Shown here: positions 27,190-37,720 of the stretch, in pieces
Layout of the letters: each line of letters starts with the position of its first letter
Position numbering within the stretch: position 1 is the stretch's first letter
Assembly: GCA_016714225.1 (NCBI GenBank)
Contig: JADJNS010000007.1
Coordinates: 434,001-498,000 of the forward strand
Direction: 5' to 3'
Length of the DNA stretch: 64,000 bases
DNA from: Archangiaceae bacterium
GTDB taxonomy: Bacteria > Myxococcota > Myxococcia > Myxococcales > Myxococcaceae
Made by a program: the position numbers and the translations under genes
Notes under the pieces: model-generated
What the model saw: the letters and a program-made list of their open reading frames with translations, nothing else
What the model was told of the DNA's origin: nothing
The model's database searches: none

Positions 27190-27882
27190 TTACGGGCAAC
27201 CTACGGGGGCGCCCGGACCCGTGCAACAAGCAAAGCTGCTCCCGCCCTGACCGCCGCGCACGCCGCAGGGGCCGGTGCGCGTCACGTTGCCCGGCTCGGG
27301 GCACGCGGCGTTGCTGGTGGTGACCTCGACCGGAAAGACGACGGGGTTGCTCGTCACGCTCTCGCCCGAGGTCAGGTGGCCCTTGAGCGTCATCGTCACG
27401 CTCAGCTGGGTGACCTGAGTGGTATCGGTCAGCTGAGTTCGCAGCTTGTCGGCCGCCTTGTCGCCGATGATGTCGACGCCGATGCGGTTGTCGGCCGAGC
27501 TGGCTTTGAGCACGCCGCTGATCGGAAGCTGCTCGGTTTCGAACTGAATGACCGGGTTGGTCGACTTGTAGGTGACGGTCAGGGCCTCCATCACGAACGT
27601 GTGCTTCCCGTCAGTGTCGAGCCTGATGTTGTTGGTGTTGATCACCGCTGGGGCGACCGAGAGCTCTGAGTCGACCGACAGCACCACCAACAGATCGCCG
27701 CCACCCGAGGCATCGAGCCGACCGCGAGTGACCGCCACCTTGGCGTCGAGGTTGCACTCATCGCCCATGCTGCCCGTGTCGATCGGAAAGATGTCGTTGA
27801 TGCGAATCGGGCTGGTGCCGGGCACGCAACCCATCATGGCCGTCACTGCCGCCAACCAGAATCTCGAGCTCAGGTCACGCAT
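27190..27882 (-). CDS. Putative lipoprotein of the pilQ operon
   Basis: About 230 residues. The signal peptide ends at TAMMGC, a plausible lipobox. The mature part is beta-rich and has four Cys-containing segments near the C-terminus (AACPEPGN, GPCGVRGGQGGSSFACCTG, VGCP), suggesting disulfides outside the cytoplasm. ATG 27882 has GAGGA just upstream; an ATG at 27894 overlapping the pilQ stop (ATGA) is an alternative. Placed between pilQ and mglC, it could be a secretin-associated lipoprotein, but no family is recognised. Confidence 0.75.
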   Translation of the reverse strand: MRDLSSRFWLAAVTAMMGCVPGTSPIRINDIFPIDTGSMGDECNLDAKVAVTRGRLDASGGGDLLVVLSVDSELSVAPAVINTNNIRLDTDGKHTFVMEALTVTYKSTNPVIQFETEQLPISGVLKASSADNRIGVDIIGDKAADKLRTQLTDTTQVTQLSVTMTLKGHLTSGESVTSNPVVFPVEVTTSNAACPEPGNVTRTGPCGVRGGQGGSSFACCTGPGAPVGCP

Positions 27883-27890
27883 GTTGGTCC

Positions 27891-30524
27891 TCATAGGGTC
27901 TGCGCCATCTGCGTCCGGTTCAGGATGCGCGGCGTGATGAAAATGAGCAATTCCTGGCGGTCTTCCGACTCGTTGTAGTGGCGGAAGAAGAAGCCCAGCA
28001 CCGGGATCTTGCTCAGCAGCGGCACGCCCGCGGTGCGGTCTGAAGTGCTCTTCACGTAGATGCCGCCGATGACGGTGGTGTCGCCGTCTTTCACCAGCAC
28101 GTTGGTGTTCGCCTGCTTGCGCAAGATGGCAGGCTGCCCGTTCGCACCCGTGGTGCCCGGGTCGGGCTCGCTCTTGTCGGCGTTGATGTGCAGCAGCACG
28201 CTGCCATCAGACGTGATGTGCGGCGTCACCTCGAGCGAAAGGCGAGCTTCGACGAAGAGGGTGTTCACGCCCGCCGCCGACACCTGGCTGAACGGAATCG
28301 ACGTGCCCTGGCTGATCTTCGCCGTCTGGTTGTCGAGGGTCGTCACCTTCGGAGCCGAGACGACCTTCACCAGACCCTGGCTCTCGAGCGCACTCAGCCG
28401 GAGGTTCAGCTGAACCGCACCGCCCGCCGAACCGAACAGGAAGCCGAGACCGCCACCGCTGCCCTGACCGATGGCGGCAGGCAGGTTGACCGCCCAGTTC
28501 GGCGTCGCGGTGGTGCCCGCGTTGGGCGTGTCACCTGCAGCGCCGGCTCCTGCCACGATGTTCGGGAAGGCGAGGCCGGTCTGGTTGCCGAAGGCCGGCG
28601 CCGCGGTCGCGTTGCCGCCCCACTGAATGCCCACTTCCTTCGCCAGCTGGGTGCGCGCTTCCACGATGCGCCCTTCGATGAGCACCTGCGGCGTCTGCAG
28701 GTCGAGGTTGCTCACCAGCGCCTGCACCCGAGCGATGTTCGACTCGATGTCGCGCACGATGAGCGTGTTGGTGCGGGTGTCGACCGTCACCACGCCGCGC
28801 TCAGAGAGCACCTCTTTCACGCGGTCTTTCATGTCGGTCGCCACCGCGTAGTTCACCGGAACCAGCCGCACGGTGAGCGGCTCGGCGCGGCGCAGCGTCG
28901 CCTGACGCGTCTCACGGCTCTTCGCCTCTTCCTCGAGGGTCTTCAGCGGAGCGATGCGAATGATGTTGCCGAACTCTTCCTTGCCCAGGCCCTTCGAGCG
29001 GAGGATGAGCTCGAGCGCCTGGTCCCACGGGACGTTGCGCAGGCGGATGGTGACCTTGCCGCCGACATCGTCCGCGACCACGATGTTCTTCTTCGAGATC
29101 TCCGCGATGATGCGCAGCAGGTTGTGAATGTCGATGTCCTTGAACTCGAACGTCACCCGCTTGCCGACGTAGCGCGCCTTCTGCGGCGCACCCTGCTCCG
29201 AGTACTTCTCGGCCTCGTCGCTGAAGCCGGCCGCCTGGTTCGTGGTGACCGCCTCTTCGGTCTTCGCGCCCTTGATGCGAATGCGCCACGACAGGCCCTC
29301 TTTCGTCTTCACCACCTGCTCTTCGATCGCCGACTCGGCCGCCACCACCACCCGAACCCGCTCGTCGTTGCCCGGAGCGCGGAAGGCGCTCACCATCTTC
29401 ACCGGGGTCTCGAGGTCGCTGGTGTCGAGGCTGCGCTCGAGCCGGCGGGGAATCGACGCCGACTTCAACGTCAGCACCGCGCTGCGGTAGTCGGGGCGCT
29501 CGGTGACCCAGCCCGTCGAGCCCTCGAGCTTCAGGTCGAGCCGGCCGCCGGTCTTGCTCTCGTGGAACTGCACGTCGAGCACCGCAGCCGCCTTCTCGGT
29601 GTCTTTCTCCAGCTGCACCGGCTTGCCGTCGATCTCCACCACGGCTTCACCCGCCGAGTCTTGCGGCGCAGCGTCGGCCTTCTTCGCCGCGGCGTCTTCG
29701 CTCAGCGTGACCAGCAGGCCGCGCGCGGTGCGGCTGGCGCGATAGCCGGGCATCTTGTCCTTCATGTCGAGCACCAGGCGAACCTTGTCGGGGTTCACGC
29801 CGATGCGAACCGCCTTCAGCGCGCCGCCCGAGGCCTTCGACGTCTTGATCGCGCTCGACATGTCGTGCAGGTCGATCGCCAGGCGCGGCGGGTTGTCGAG
29901 CTCGATCAGCTCGAAGCTCGCCACTTCACCGTCGGCGTCGATCGCCAGCTGCTCACCCTTCAGCCGCACCGCCTTGAGCGTGTGGGCCGGGTTCTTCACC
30001 GTCACCTCGTCCATCTGCGCGGCGATCACACCCTTCTCGTTCACCGCCGCCGACTGGCGCGACGCCTTGGGCGCCTCGACCTGCGGCGCGGCCTTCGGCG
30101 CCTCGGCGACGACCTTCGCCGGCTCTGCTTTGACGGGCGCCGGGCTCGCCGCGGTCTCGGTCTGCTTTCCCTCGACCGAGATGAGCAGCCGCGCGCCGTC
30201 GGCCTTCACGTCGTAGCGGGTGGCCCCATCGAGCGCGATCAGCACGCGGCCGACGTTCGAGCGCTCGTTGGTGAACTGTGACGCGACCACGCCGGCGATC
30301 GGGCCGACGCCGTCGCGGTGCCCGACCACCGCTGCCACATCGGCACCGGTGACGTCGACCACCAGGCGATCAGGCTCGCCCAGCCGGAACACGGTGAAGA
30401 TGGGCGCCTTGGTGCCGGTGACCACCACCTGACCGCCGTTGGCGGTCTTGAGCACCTCGATGCCCTTGAGTGCATTCACGTCGGCGGCGCCGAGGGTGCA
30501 CGCGAGGAGTAGGGACCAGGTCAT
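27891..30524 (-). CDS. pilQ: Type IV pilus secretin
   Basis: 877 residues. A signal peptide (WSLLLACTLGAA) is followed by three AMIN-like peptidoglycan-binding domains (about 20-117, 170-275, 315-420), the STN domain (about 455-525, VTFEFKDIDIHNLLRIIAEIS), an N1/KH domain (about 550-610, VLSERGVVTVDTRTNTLIV) and the secretin channel (612-875) ending QELLIFITPRIL. It forms the outer-membrane pore through which the pilus exits. Three AMIN domains resemble the M. xanthus secretin. It is the last pilus gene of pilMNOPQ, 25 bases after pilP, with AAGGAG upstream of its ATG. Confidence 0.96.
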   Translation of the reverse strand: MTWSLLLACTLGAADVNALKGIEVLKTANGGQVVVTGTKAPIFTVFRLGEPDRLVVDVTGADVAAVVGHRDGVGPIAGVVASQFTNERSNVGRVLIALDGATRYDVKADGARLLISVEGKQTETAASPAPVKAEPAKVVAEAPKAAPQVEAPKASRQSAAVNEKGVIAAQMDEVTVKNPAHTLKAVRLKGEQLAIDADGEVASFELIELDNPPRLAIDLHDMSSAIKTSKASGGALKAVRIGVNPDKVRLVLDMKDKMPGYRASRTARGLLVTLSEDAAAKKADAAPQDSAGEAVVEIDGKPVQLEKDTEKAAAVLDVQFHESKTGGRLDLKLEGSTGWVTERPDYRSAVLTLKSASIPRRLERSLDTSDLETPVKMVSAFRAPGNDERVRVVVAAESAIEEQVVKTKEGLSWRIRIKGAKTEEAVTTNQAAGFSDEAEKYSEQGAPQKARYVGKRVTFEFKDIDIHNLLRIIAEISKKNIVVADDVGGKVTIRLRNVPWDQALELILRSKGLGKEEFGNIIRIAPLKTLEEEAKSRETRQATLRRAEPLTVRLVPVNYAVATDMKDRVKEVLSERGVVTVDTRTNTLIVRDIESNIARVQALVSNLDLQTPQVLIEGRIVEARTQLAKEVGIQWGGNATAAPAFGNQTGLAFPNIVAGAGAAGDTPNAGTTATPNWAVNLPAAIGQGSGGGLGFLFGSAGGAVQLNLRLSALESQGLVKVVSAPKVTTLDNQTAKISQGTSIPFSQVSAAGVNTLFVEARLSLEVTPHITSDGSVLLHINADKSEPDPGTTGANGQPAILRKQANTNVLVKDGDTTVIGGIYVKSTSDRTAGVPLLSKIPVLGFFFRHYNESEDRQELLIFITPRILNRTQMAQTL

Positions 30525-30549
30525 TTCTTTCAGTCTCCTTGCTTCAACT

Positions 30550-31113
30550 TCACTGTGCGTCGAACAACTTGTTCTGAAGAAGATCGAGAACGGGCACGCT
30601 GCGCTTGTCGGCCTTGATGCAGAGGTTCACCCGGTTCGGGTTCACCTTGCCGTCAGGCGTCTGGAAGTACTCGGTGACCACGATGCAATCGCGCTGAAGC
30701 TGGGTGACCTTGCCACCCTGCTTGCCCACGCGAGAGTTCTTGCGAACCAGGTGGCCGACCTTGGTGGGGTCTTCCAGCATGCCCACCGGGTTCGCGTCGC
30801 CGCTCACCACCGCCACCAGCGTCAGCTGATCGAGGTCGTACTGGCACAGCGGGTCGGCGCACACGCCTTCGATGCGCTCGCCCGGCGTGGTCCGCACCTC
30901 TTCGAGCAGGTTGCGAAACGGGTCGCGCTTGCCGACCGGGTTGTACATGTACGGCACCGTCGAGACGATGCTGGTGCCGGCATCGGGCACCGCCACCGGC
31001 TTCGGCTTCGGCGCCGCAGCGGTCGTGGTCGCGCCCGGAGGCGGCGCGTCCGAACCGCCACACGCGATCGCCACCACCGTCAGCACTGCGCACAGCGCGA
31101 TGACGCGCATCAT
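30550..31113 (-). CDS. pilP: Type IV pilus assembly lipoprotein PilP
   Basis: 187 residues. The signal peptide ends in the lipobox VAIAC, followed by a Pro/Ala/Lys-rich linker and the PilP domain (VGKRDPFRNLLEE, LTLVAVVSGDANPVGMLEDPTKVGHLVRKN). PilP bridges the PilN/PilO ring and the PilQ secretin. The start ATGATG 31113 overlaps the pilO stop (ATGA). There are four cysteines in the mature domain, two of them close together (EGVCADPLC), which could form a disulfide. Confidence 0.93.
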   Translation of the reverse strand: MMRVIALCAVLTVVAIACGGSDAPPPGATTTAAAPKPKPVAVPDAGTSIVSTVPYMYNPVGKRDPFRNLLEEVRTTPGERIEGVCADPLCQYDLDQLTLVAVVSGDANPVGMLEDPTKVGHLVRKNSRVGKQGGKVTQLQRDCIVVTEYFQTPDGKVNPNRVNLCIKADKRSVPVLDLLQNKLFDAQ

Positions 31114-31739
31114 TTCGGTGCCCCCGCGGGTGCGCCCGGCTTCTTCGCGTCCTTGGGCAACGTCTTCGGGTCGACGAACCGGAAGGTGGTGGCCATGAAG
31201 TCCGAGTTCAGCACCACCTTCTCGGGCTTCGACAGCGAGTTGTTCACGCCGAGCTTGATGTTGTTCACGTTGACGATGCGGCGCATGTTCGCGACCTCCT
31301 GCAGGAAGAGCGCGATCTCGTGGTAGTTGCCGCTGACGGTCATCTTCACCGGGATGCGGGCGAAGAAGCTCTCGGGCACCTCCGCAGACGGCTCGACCCG
31401 GGCGATCTCGAGCCCCGACTTCTTGCCGACGTCGTTGAGCTGGGCGAGCAGCTCGTCGATGTCTTTCTGCTCGGGCAGCTCGGTCAGCGCTTCCTGCAGC
31501 TTCTGGTCGAGCTGATCCATCTCGCGGCGGCGGTCGGTGAGGTTGTCGGCGATCGCCTTCTTCTCGGCCAGCTGCTGCTCCAGGGTGCGCTGCTCTCCCT
31601 GCTGTGCCGCGATTCGGTCGGCCGCGTCCTGCACGAAGAAGACGAAGTTCGCCGCGGTGATCGCGACGATCAGCGCAGCCAAACCTCCCCACTTCACGGA
31701 GTTTGGTGCCTTGTTCAGCGCTTCGATCAGTTGTTCCAT
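31110..31739 (-). CDS. pilO: Type IV pilus alignment protein PilO
   Basis: 209 residues: a short cytoplasmic N-terminus, one membrane helix (about 17-38), a coiled coil (about 40-95) and a ferredoxin-like domain containing the usual FFARIPVKMTVSGNYHEIALFLQEVANMRRIV. It pairs with PilN in the inner-membrane alignment ring. The C-terminal tail is Pro/Lys/Ala-rich. It lies 11 bases after pilN. Confidence 0.95.
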   Translation of the reverse strand: MEQLIEALNKAPNSVKWGGLAALIVAITAANFVFFVQDAADRIAAQQGEQRTLEQQLAEKKAIADNLTDRRREMDQLDQKLQEALTELPEQKDIDELLAQLNDVGKKSGLEIARVEPSAEVPESFFARIPVKMTVSGNYHEIALFLQEVANMRRIVNVNNIKLGVNNSLSKPEKVVLNSDFMATTFRFVDPKTLPKDAKKPGAPAGAPK

Positions 31740-31750
31740 CGTCGTGCGCC

Positions 31751-32419
31751 TTAGAGGGTGTAGTTCGCCAACATGCCGATTTCGAAAGTGACCTGATGGG
31801 TGACCTTGTCGTCCTTCGACTCGGCCTTCTTGAGGTCGATCGAGCTGAAGAACGGCGCGACCTCGGCGAGCGTGAAGTCTTCCATCGCTCCTTCGGTGGT
31901 CAACAGCTCGACCCGCACCGTGGGGGAGTCACGCTTGCGCTCGACCACCCGGCCCATGCCCTTCGGCGTCCAGACCATCGCCGAGAGCCCGCGCATGAAG
32001 TCGGCCACGTCATCGTGGCTGCTGGCCTTGCCGATCAGCTTCACCGACGACGACTTCTCTTCGAACTCGGTCACGAAGACCTTCTTCGGGGTCGCCGTCG
32101 ACAGCGCGTCGAGCATGCGCACCGGGCCTGACCGGCCGCGGCGCAGCTTCTCGAGCACCGCCAGCTTGTCTTCGACCTCCTTGCGGCGCTTGTTGATGTT
32201 GTTCACCTCGCCGATCACCTTCTCGAGCTCCGAGATGCGCTTCCGGGTGTCGTCGATGCGCGCCTGGTTCCGGTCGCGCTCGGTGGCGAGCTGGTTGTAC
32301 CAGAACCAGTTTCCAATCAGCGCGATCAGCACCAGGCCGACGGCGACGACCAGATACTGTCGCCCCATCTCGCGCTTTTTGCCCTGCCTTACCGGCAGGA
32401 GGTTGATCCGGATCATCAT
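31751..32419 (-). CDS. pilN: Type IV pilus alignment protein PilN
   Basis: 222 residues. The N-terminus IRINLLPVR is the conserved PilN segment that docks into PilM; a membrane helix (about 22-40), a coiled coil (about 42-95) and a C-terminal ferredoxin-like domain follow (KKVFVTEFEEKSSSVKLIG). It forms a heterodimer with PilO. The start has two adjacent ATG codons. It lies 15 bases after pilM. Confidence 0.95.
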   Translation of the reverse strand: MMIRINLLPVRQGKKREMGRQYLVVAVGLVLIALIGNWFWYNQLATERDRNQARIDDTRKRISELEKVIGEVNNINKRRKEVEDKLAVLEKLRRGRSGPVRMLDALSTATPKKVFVTEFEEKSSSVKLIGKASSHDDVADFMRGLSAMVWTPKGMGRVVERKRDSPTVRVELLTTEGAMEDFTLAEVAPFFSSIDLKKAESKDDKVTHQVTFEIGMLANYTL

Positions 32420-32434
32420 GGTAGGGGCCTCGAG

Positions 32435-33517
32435 CTAGTCGAGCTTGTCTCCTGCTTTGCGAAGGCCGAGGCCCACCGCGACCGCTGCCAGCGGAGCCAC
32501 GTCCATGATGAAGGCCGGGTCGAAGCGACGGTTGTCGATCTCGATCGCCTTGAAGGGGTTCATGATCTCCACCGGCACCCCGACGCGGCTCTCGATGGTC
32601 TTGAACAGCGCGGGAATCTTCGCCGTGCCGCCCGAGAGGTACACCTTGGTGAACGTCGCGTCGGCCGCGGTGCCCGCGTAGAAGTCGAGCGACCGCTGAA
32701 TTTCACCCGCCACCTGCTCGGCCACCGACCCCATCACCCGCTCGACCTCTTGCGGCACCACTGCGTCGGCATCGCCGCGGCCGCCACCGATCTTCAGCGC
32801 TTCGGCCTCTTCGTACGAGACGTTGAGCTGCTTCTGAATCTCTTCGGTGAACTGGTTGCCGCCGATGGTCACGTCGCGGGTGAACGTGGTCACGCCCGCC
32901 GAGATGATGTTGATGTTGACCACCGCCGCGCCGGCGTTGATCAGCACCACCGTCTCTTTCTCGGGGATCTCGTAGTTCTGGTTGAAGCAGTTCTGCACCG
33001 CGAACGCGTCGACGTCGACCACCGAGGGCAGCAAGCCGGCCTCAGACACCACCGTGGTGTAGTCGTTGATCATGTCCTTCTTGGCGGCCACCAGCAGCAC
33101 GTCCATCTGGCCGGTGGCGTCGTTCGCCGAAGAGTTCAAGATCTGCGTGTCGATGTTCACGTCTTTGATGTCGAAGGGAATGTGCTGCTCGGCCTCCCAC
33201 TGAATCGCCTCTTCCAGCTCTTCCTGGGTCATGCGCGGCATCGAGATCTTCTTGATGATCACCGAGTGCCCGCTGACGCCGATGGCGACTTCCTTCTGCT
33301 TCACCTTCAGCTCGCCGAGCAGCTCCTGAATCGCCTGCACGATCGCGGTCGAGTTCATCAGCGCGCCGTCGACGATCGCCTCGGGAGGCAGCGGCTTCAT
33401 GCCGAAGCTCTGCAGCGCGTAGCCGATCTGGCCGCGGCGCCGCTGCTCCTTGAGCAGAATGAGCTTCACGCCGGTCGAACCGATGTCGAGCCCAAGCGCC
33501 AGTTTGCCCTTCGCCAT
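32435..33517 (-). CDS. pilM: Type IV pilus actin-like protein PilM
   Basis: 360 residues of the FtsA/actin-like fold: GLDIGSTGVKLILL at the N-terminus, then GVSGHSVIIKKISMP, EEAIQWEAEQHIPF, VLINAGAAVVNINI and YLSGGTAKIPAL. Cytosolic PilM binds PilN and communicates with the PilB/PilT motors. ATG 33517 has GGAG upstream. First pil gene of the pilMNOPQ operon and preceded by a small XRE regulator on the same strand after 88 bases. Confidence 0.97.
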   Translation of the reverse strand: MAKGKLALGLDIGSTGVKLILLKEQRRRGQIGYALQSFGMKPLPPEAIVDGALMNSTAIVQAIQELLGELKVKQKEVAIGVSGHSVIIKKISMPRMTQEELEEAIQWEAEQHIPFDIKDVNIDTQILNSSANDATGQMDVLLVAAKKDMINDYTTVVSEAGLLPSVVDVDAFAVQNCFNQNYEIPEKETVVLINAGAAVVNINIISAGVTTFTRDVTIGGNQFTEEIQKQLNVSYEEAEALKIGGGRGDADAVVPQEVERVMGSVAEQVAGEIQRSLDFYAGTAADATFTKVYLSGGTAKIPALFKTIESRVGVPVEIMNPFKAIEIDNRRFDPAFIMDVAPLAAVAVGLGLRKAGDKLD

Positions 33518-33605
33518 GACTGCTCCTTCTCCCTCGAGACTTCCCGCTCGACCGAAGCGTAAGGCCGGATCAGCGGGTCGCGAAAAAAACTGCCGACCCC
33601 ACCCT

Positions 33606-33815
33606 TCAGTCTTCGAACACCTGACCGCGATCGGCCACCTTCAGCCCGAGCGCGAGAATGATCTTCCGCTTGGTGTCGAGGCGGCACGGCGCCCCCTTCT
33701 CGACACGATCGATGGTCAGCACCGAGACACCGGCTCTGCGTGCGAGCTCTGCCTTCGACAGCAGGCGATCTTCGCGCAACGTCTGCACGTTGTTCGTCGG
33801 CTTTTTTTCTTTCAT
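33606..33815 (-). CDS. Small XRE-family (Cro/C1-type) regulator
   Basis: 69 residues, essentially one helix-turn-helix domain: LREDRLLSKAELARRAGVSVLTIDRVEKG shows helices 2 and 3 with the usual AELARRAGVS...I..VE pattern, followed by CRLDTKRKIILALGL as the last helices. ATG 33815 is preferred; the longer frame back to 33857 reads into the promoter. It sits in front of pilM on the same strand, with a near-consensus promoter and an AT-rich palindrome upstream, so it is probably autoregulated and may set expression of pilMNOPQ. Confidence 0.85.
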   Translation of the reverse strand: MKEKKPTNNVQTLREDRLLSKAELARRAGVSVLTIDRVEKGAPCRLDTKRKIILALGLKVADRGQVFED

Positions 33816-33828
33816 GGGGCGCGGGCGA

Positions 33829-33857
33829 ATTGTGCGCGGCCCCGCGCGACCTGTCAA
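33829..33857 (-). promoter_or_regulatory. Sigma70-type promoter for the XRE gene (and perhaps pilMNOPQ)
   Basis: On the minus strand a perfect -35 TTGACA (33852-33857), a 17-base spacer and CACAAT as -10 (33829-33834, four of six). The ATG at 33815 starts 13 bases after the -10, so the transcript would have a leader of only about six bases. No terminator with a T-run after a stem separates the XRE gene from pilM. Confidence 0.6.
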
Positions 33858-33881
33858 ACAAGCCGATCTCTCTTTGAGGGC

Positions 33882-33910
33882 TTAATTATGCGTCAAAGAC
33901 ACATAATTAA
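33882..33910. promoter_or_regulatory. AT-rich palindrome, candidate XRE operator
   Basis: Perfect 9-base arms ttaattatg (33882-33890) and cataattaa (33902-33910) flank cgtcaaagaca. Interleaved with it are further TTTGA/TCAAA half-sites (33873-33877, 33893-33897) and another TCAAA at the -35. Such AT content is striking in this genome and suggests a protein-binding site just upstream of the -35 box. Confidence 0.6.
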
Positions 33911-35089
33911 ACGACAGCTGGTAGGTGGCCTCTGCTCTCACCCCCAGAGGTTGATGTGGGCAAGCGTGCTGCGCGCGCCTGAAACCGACCCGTGGATCAG
34001 GAAGAACGGCTCACCCGCGACGGCAGCAGGCGATCGCGCACCCTCAAGATCGGGTACTCGATCAGCACCGCGGCGAGCACGCCGATCAGCAGGCTGCCCG
34101 CGAAGTAGGCGGCGATCACCACCGGCTGCCCGCCGTGCCGCGAGAAGAGGTTCTTCGACAGCACCCAGACCGGCATGTGCCAGAGGTAGATGGAGTACGA
34201 GTAGGCGCCGACGCGCGCGAGGGCGCGCAGCACCACGTTGCGCTCGAGGCGCGGCGCGTTCGCCACCGCCAGCAGCGTCAGCCCGCCGAAGCCCAGGTAG
34301 TTGGTGGTCAGCCCGAGGGTGTTGACCACTCCGTCTGACTCGAGCGGCCGCAGCACGCTCGGCATCAGCAGCGCGAGCGACACCAGCAGCACCGAGCTGC
34401 CGTACTTCGCCACGAAGGTCTCGAGCCCCGGCCGGTGCCACGCCCACCCGTACGAGATGAGCACTCCGAACAGCAGCGCATCGATGCGCAGGTGGGTGGG
34501 CAACAGCAGATCGGCCTTGGGGTCGCTCGAGAACGCCAGCGCCCGCAAGACGATCTCGAGCACCGCGATGACCCCGGTGGCGATCGGCAGCCAGCGAAAC
34601 GGGTCTTCGGCCTTGCTGCGCCGGCACACCAGCCAGACGAGCAGCGCGAGCCCGAAGTAGAAGTGCTCTTCGATCGCCAGCGACCAGGTGTGGTTCCAGA
34701 CGAAGCCGAAGTAGTTCTGAACGAACAGCGCCTCGAAGAGGAACAGCCGCCCAGAGATTCTGGCCCCCAGCCACAGCCAGGTGACCCCCAGCAGCAGGTA
34801 GAAGCCGGGGTAGATCTTGAAGCCGCGCCGGAGCAGGAAGCGGCCGGGCCGCACCGCCCCGTCGCGGCGGTACTCGGCGAAGAGCAGGCCCGAGACCAGA
34901 AACCCGCTCAGCACGAAGAACAGGTCGACCCCGAACCAGCCGAACGAGCGCCACGCGGTGAGCACCGACGCGAGCGGCTCGGGCAGCAGAATCTTGGGGT
35001 CCAGCACGTGCCGGCCGAGCACCAGCAGCACCGCGATCGCGCGCAACGCGTCGAGCGCCACCAGGCGCTCGCGCCCTGGCGGCGGTGCC

Positions 35090-36538
<1,449 letters not shown>

Positions 36539-36539
36539 T

Positions 36540-37658
36540 TTAATGCGGCACCGGCAGCTCGAGCGTGAACAGCGCGCCACCTGCCGGCGCGTTCTCGGCG
36601 CGGAGCTTACCGCCCATCGCCGTCAACAGGTGCTGAGAGACGGCCAGGCCCAGGCCGGTGCCCTTGCCCGCCGTCTTGGTGGTGAAGAAGGGCTCGAACA
36701 GGCGCGCCTGCGCTTCGGGCGTGAGCCCGGGGCCGGTGTCCTGTACTTCGATGAGGGCCACCTCGCCTCGGCGGTGCGCGCGCACCGCGATGCTCCCCTT
36801 CCCCTCCATCGCCTGCGCCGCGTTCAGCACCAGGTTGATTACCACCTGCGAGAGCGGCCCGCTCTCGGCGAGCACCACGAGCCCCGGCTCGTATTCTTCG
36901 GTGACGGTGACCTGCGTCAGCTCGGGCCCCTTCGAGACCAGGCGGGTCGCGGCGTGGAGCACCCCGCCGACTTCCAACGGCATCGGCTTGCCCCGGCTGG
37001 GGCGCCCCAGGTCGAGCAGCGAGCGGACGATCTGATCGATGCGGGTGACCTCGTTCTCGATGGCTGAGGCGATCTCCACCATCTCGGGCTGCCCCTTGGC
37101 CCGGCTCTGGATGATCGAGAGGTAGCCCAAGATGCCCGACAGCGGGTTGCCCACCTCGTGCGCGACGCCGGCGGCGAGCTTGCCCACGGTGGCGAGCCGG
37201 TCAGACGCGAGCAGCTCGGCCTGGGCGCGCATCAGCTTGTCGTTGGTCTGCTTCAGCTCTTCGACGCGCTGAAAGGTGATGGCGCGCTCGGTCTGCACCG
37301 CGTCGGCCATGCGCACCAGCGCGCGCTGCAGCCGCGAGAGCAGCGGCCCGCCCGAGTCGAGGTTGACGTTGAGCTCGAGGCGCCCCAGCTGCTCGATGGC
37401 CTTCTCGGTGCGCGCCAGCGGGCGGCCCACCGTGAAGTGAATCACCGCGAAGGTCAGCGCCGCGACCGCGACCAGCACCATCGCCAGGGTGACCGGCAGC
37501 ACCAGCTTCACCCGCGTCACCAGCTCGAGCGACTTCACCGGCAGCTCGCGCTGCGCGAAGGCCAGCAGCGCCGCGAGCGACGGCTGCAGCGACAGCCAGC
37601 TCGCCCCGACCGAGATCGCCGCGAGCAGAAACGAGATGCTGGCGACGCGAATTTTCAC
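36540..37658 (-). CDS. pilS2: Sensor histidine kinase, PilS2-like
   Basis: 372 residues. Two membrane helices (about 5-25 and 52-75) flank a short periplasmic loop; a HAMP-like region (76-125), a coiled coil and the HisKA domain with His167 (GVAHEVGNPLSG) follow, then HATPase_c with N-box NLVLNAAQAM, DTGPGL and GKGTGLGLAV. GTG 37658 is the only sensible start. It lies 62 bases after pilD on the same strand and directly before its regulator. Confidence 0.88.
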   Translation of the reverse strand: MKIRVASISFLLAAISVGASWLSLQPSLAALLAFAQRELPVKSLELVTRVKLVLPVTLAMVLVAVAALTFAVIHFTVGRPLARTEKAIEQLGRLELNVNLDSGGPLLSRLQRALVRMADAVQTERAITFQRVEELKQTNDKLMRAQAELLASDRLATVGKLAAGVAHEVGNPLSGILGYLSIIQSRAKGQPEMVEIASAIENEVTRIDQIVRSLLDLGRPSRGKPMPLEVGGVLHAATRLVSKGPELTQVTVTEEYEPGLVVLAESGPLSQVVINLVLNAAQAMEGKGSIAVRAHRRGEVALIEVQDTGPGLTPEAQARLFEPFFTTKTAGKGTGLGLAVSQHLLTAMGGKLRAENAPAGGALFTLELPVPH

Positions 37659-37720
37659 GCCGGCGATGAGAGCACGAACGCGCGAGCCGGGTAAGCAATG
37701 TGCTGAATCGACACGGCGCT

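Noticed and set aside
33552..33600. T-run before pilM as a terminator after the XRE gene
   Set aside because: The T-run lies in the loop of a weak GGGTCG/CGACCC stem instead of after it, so it does not fit an intrinsic terminator.
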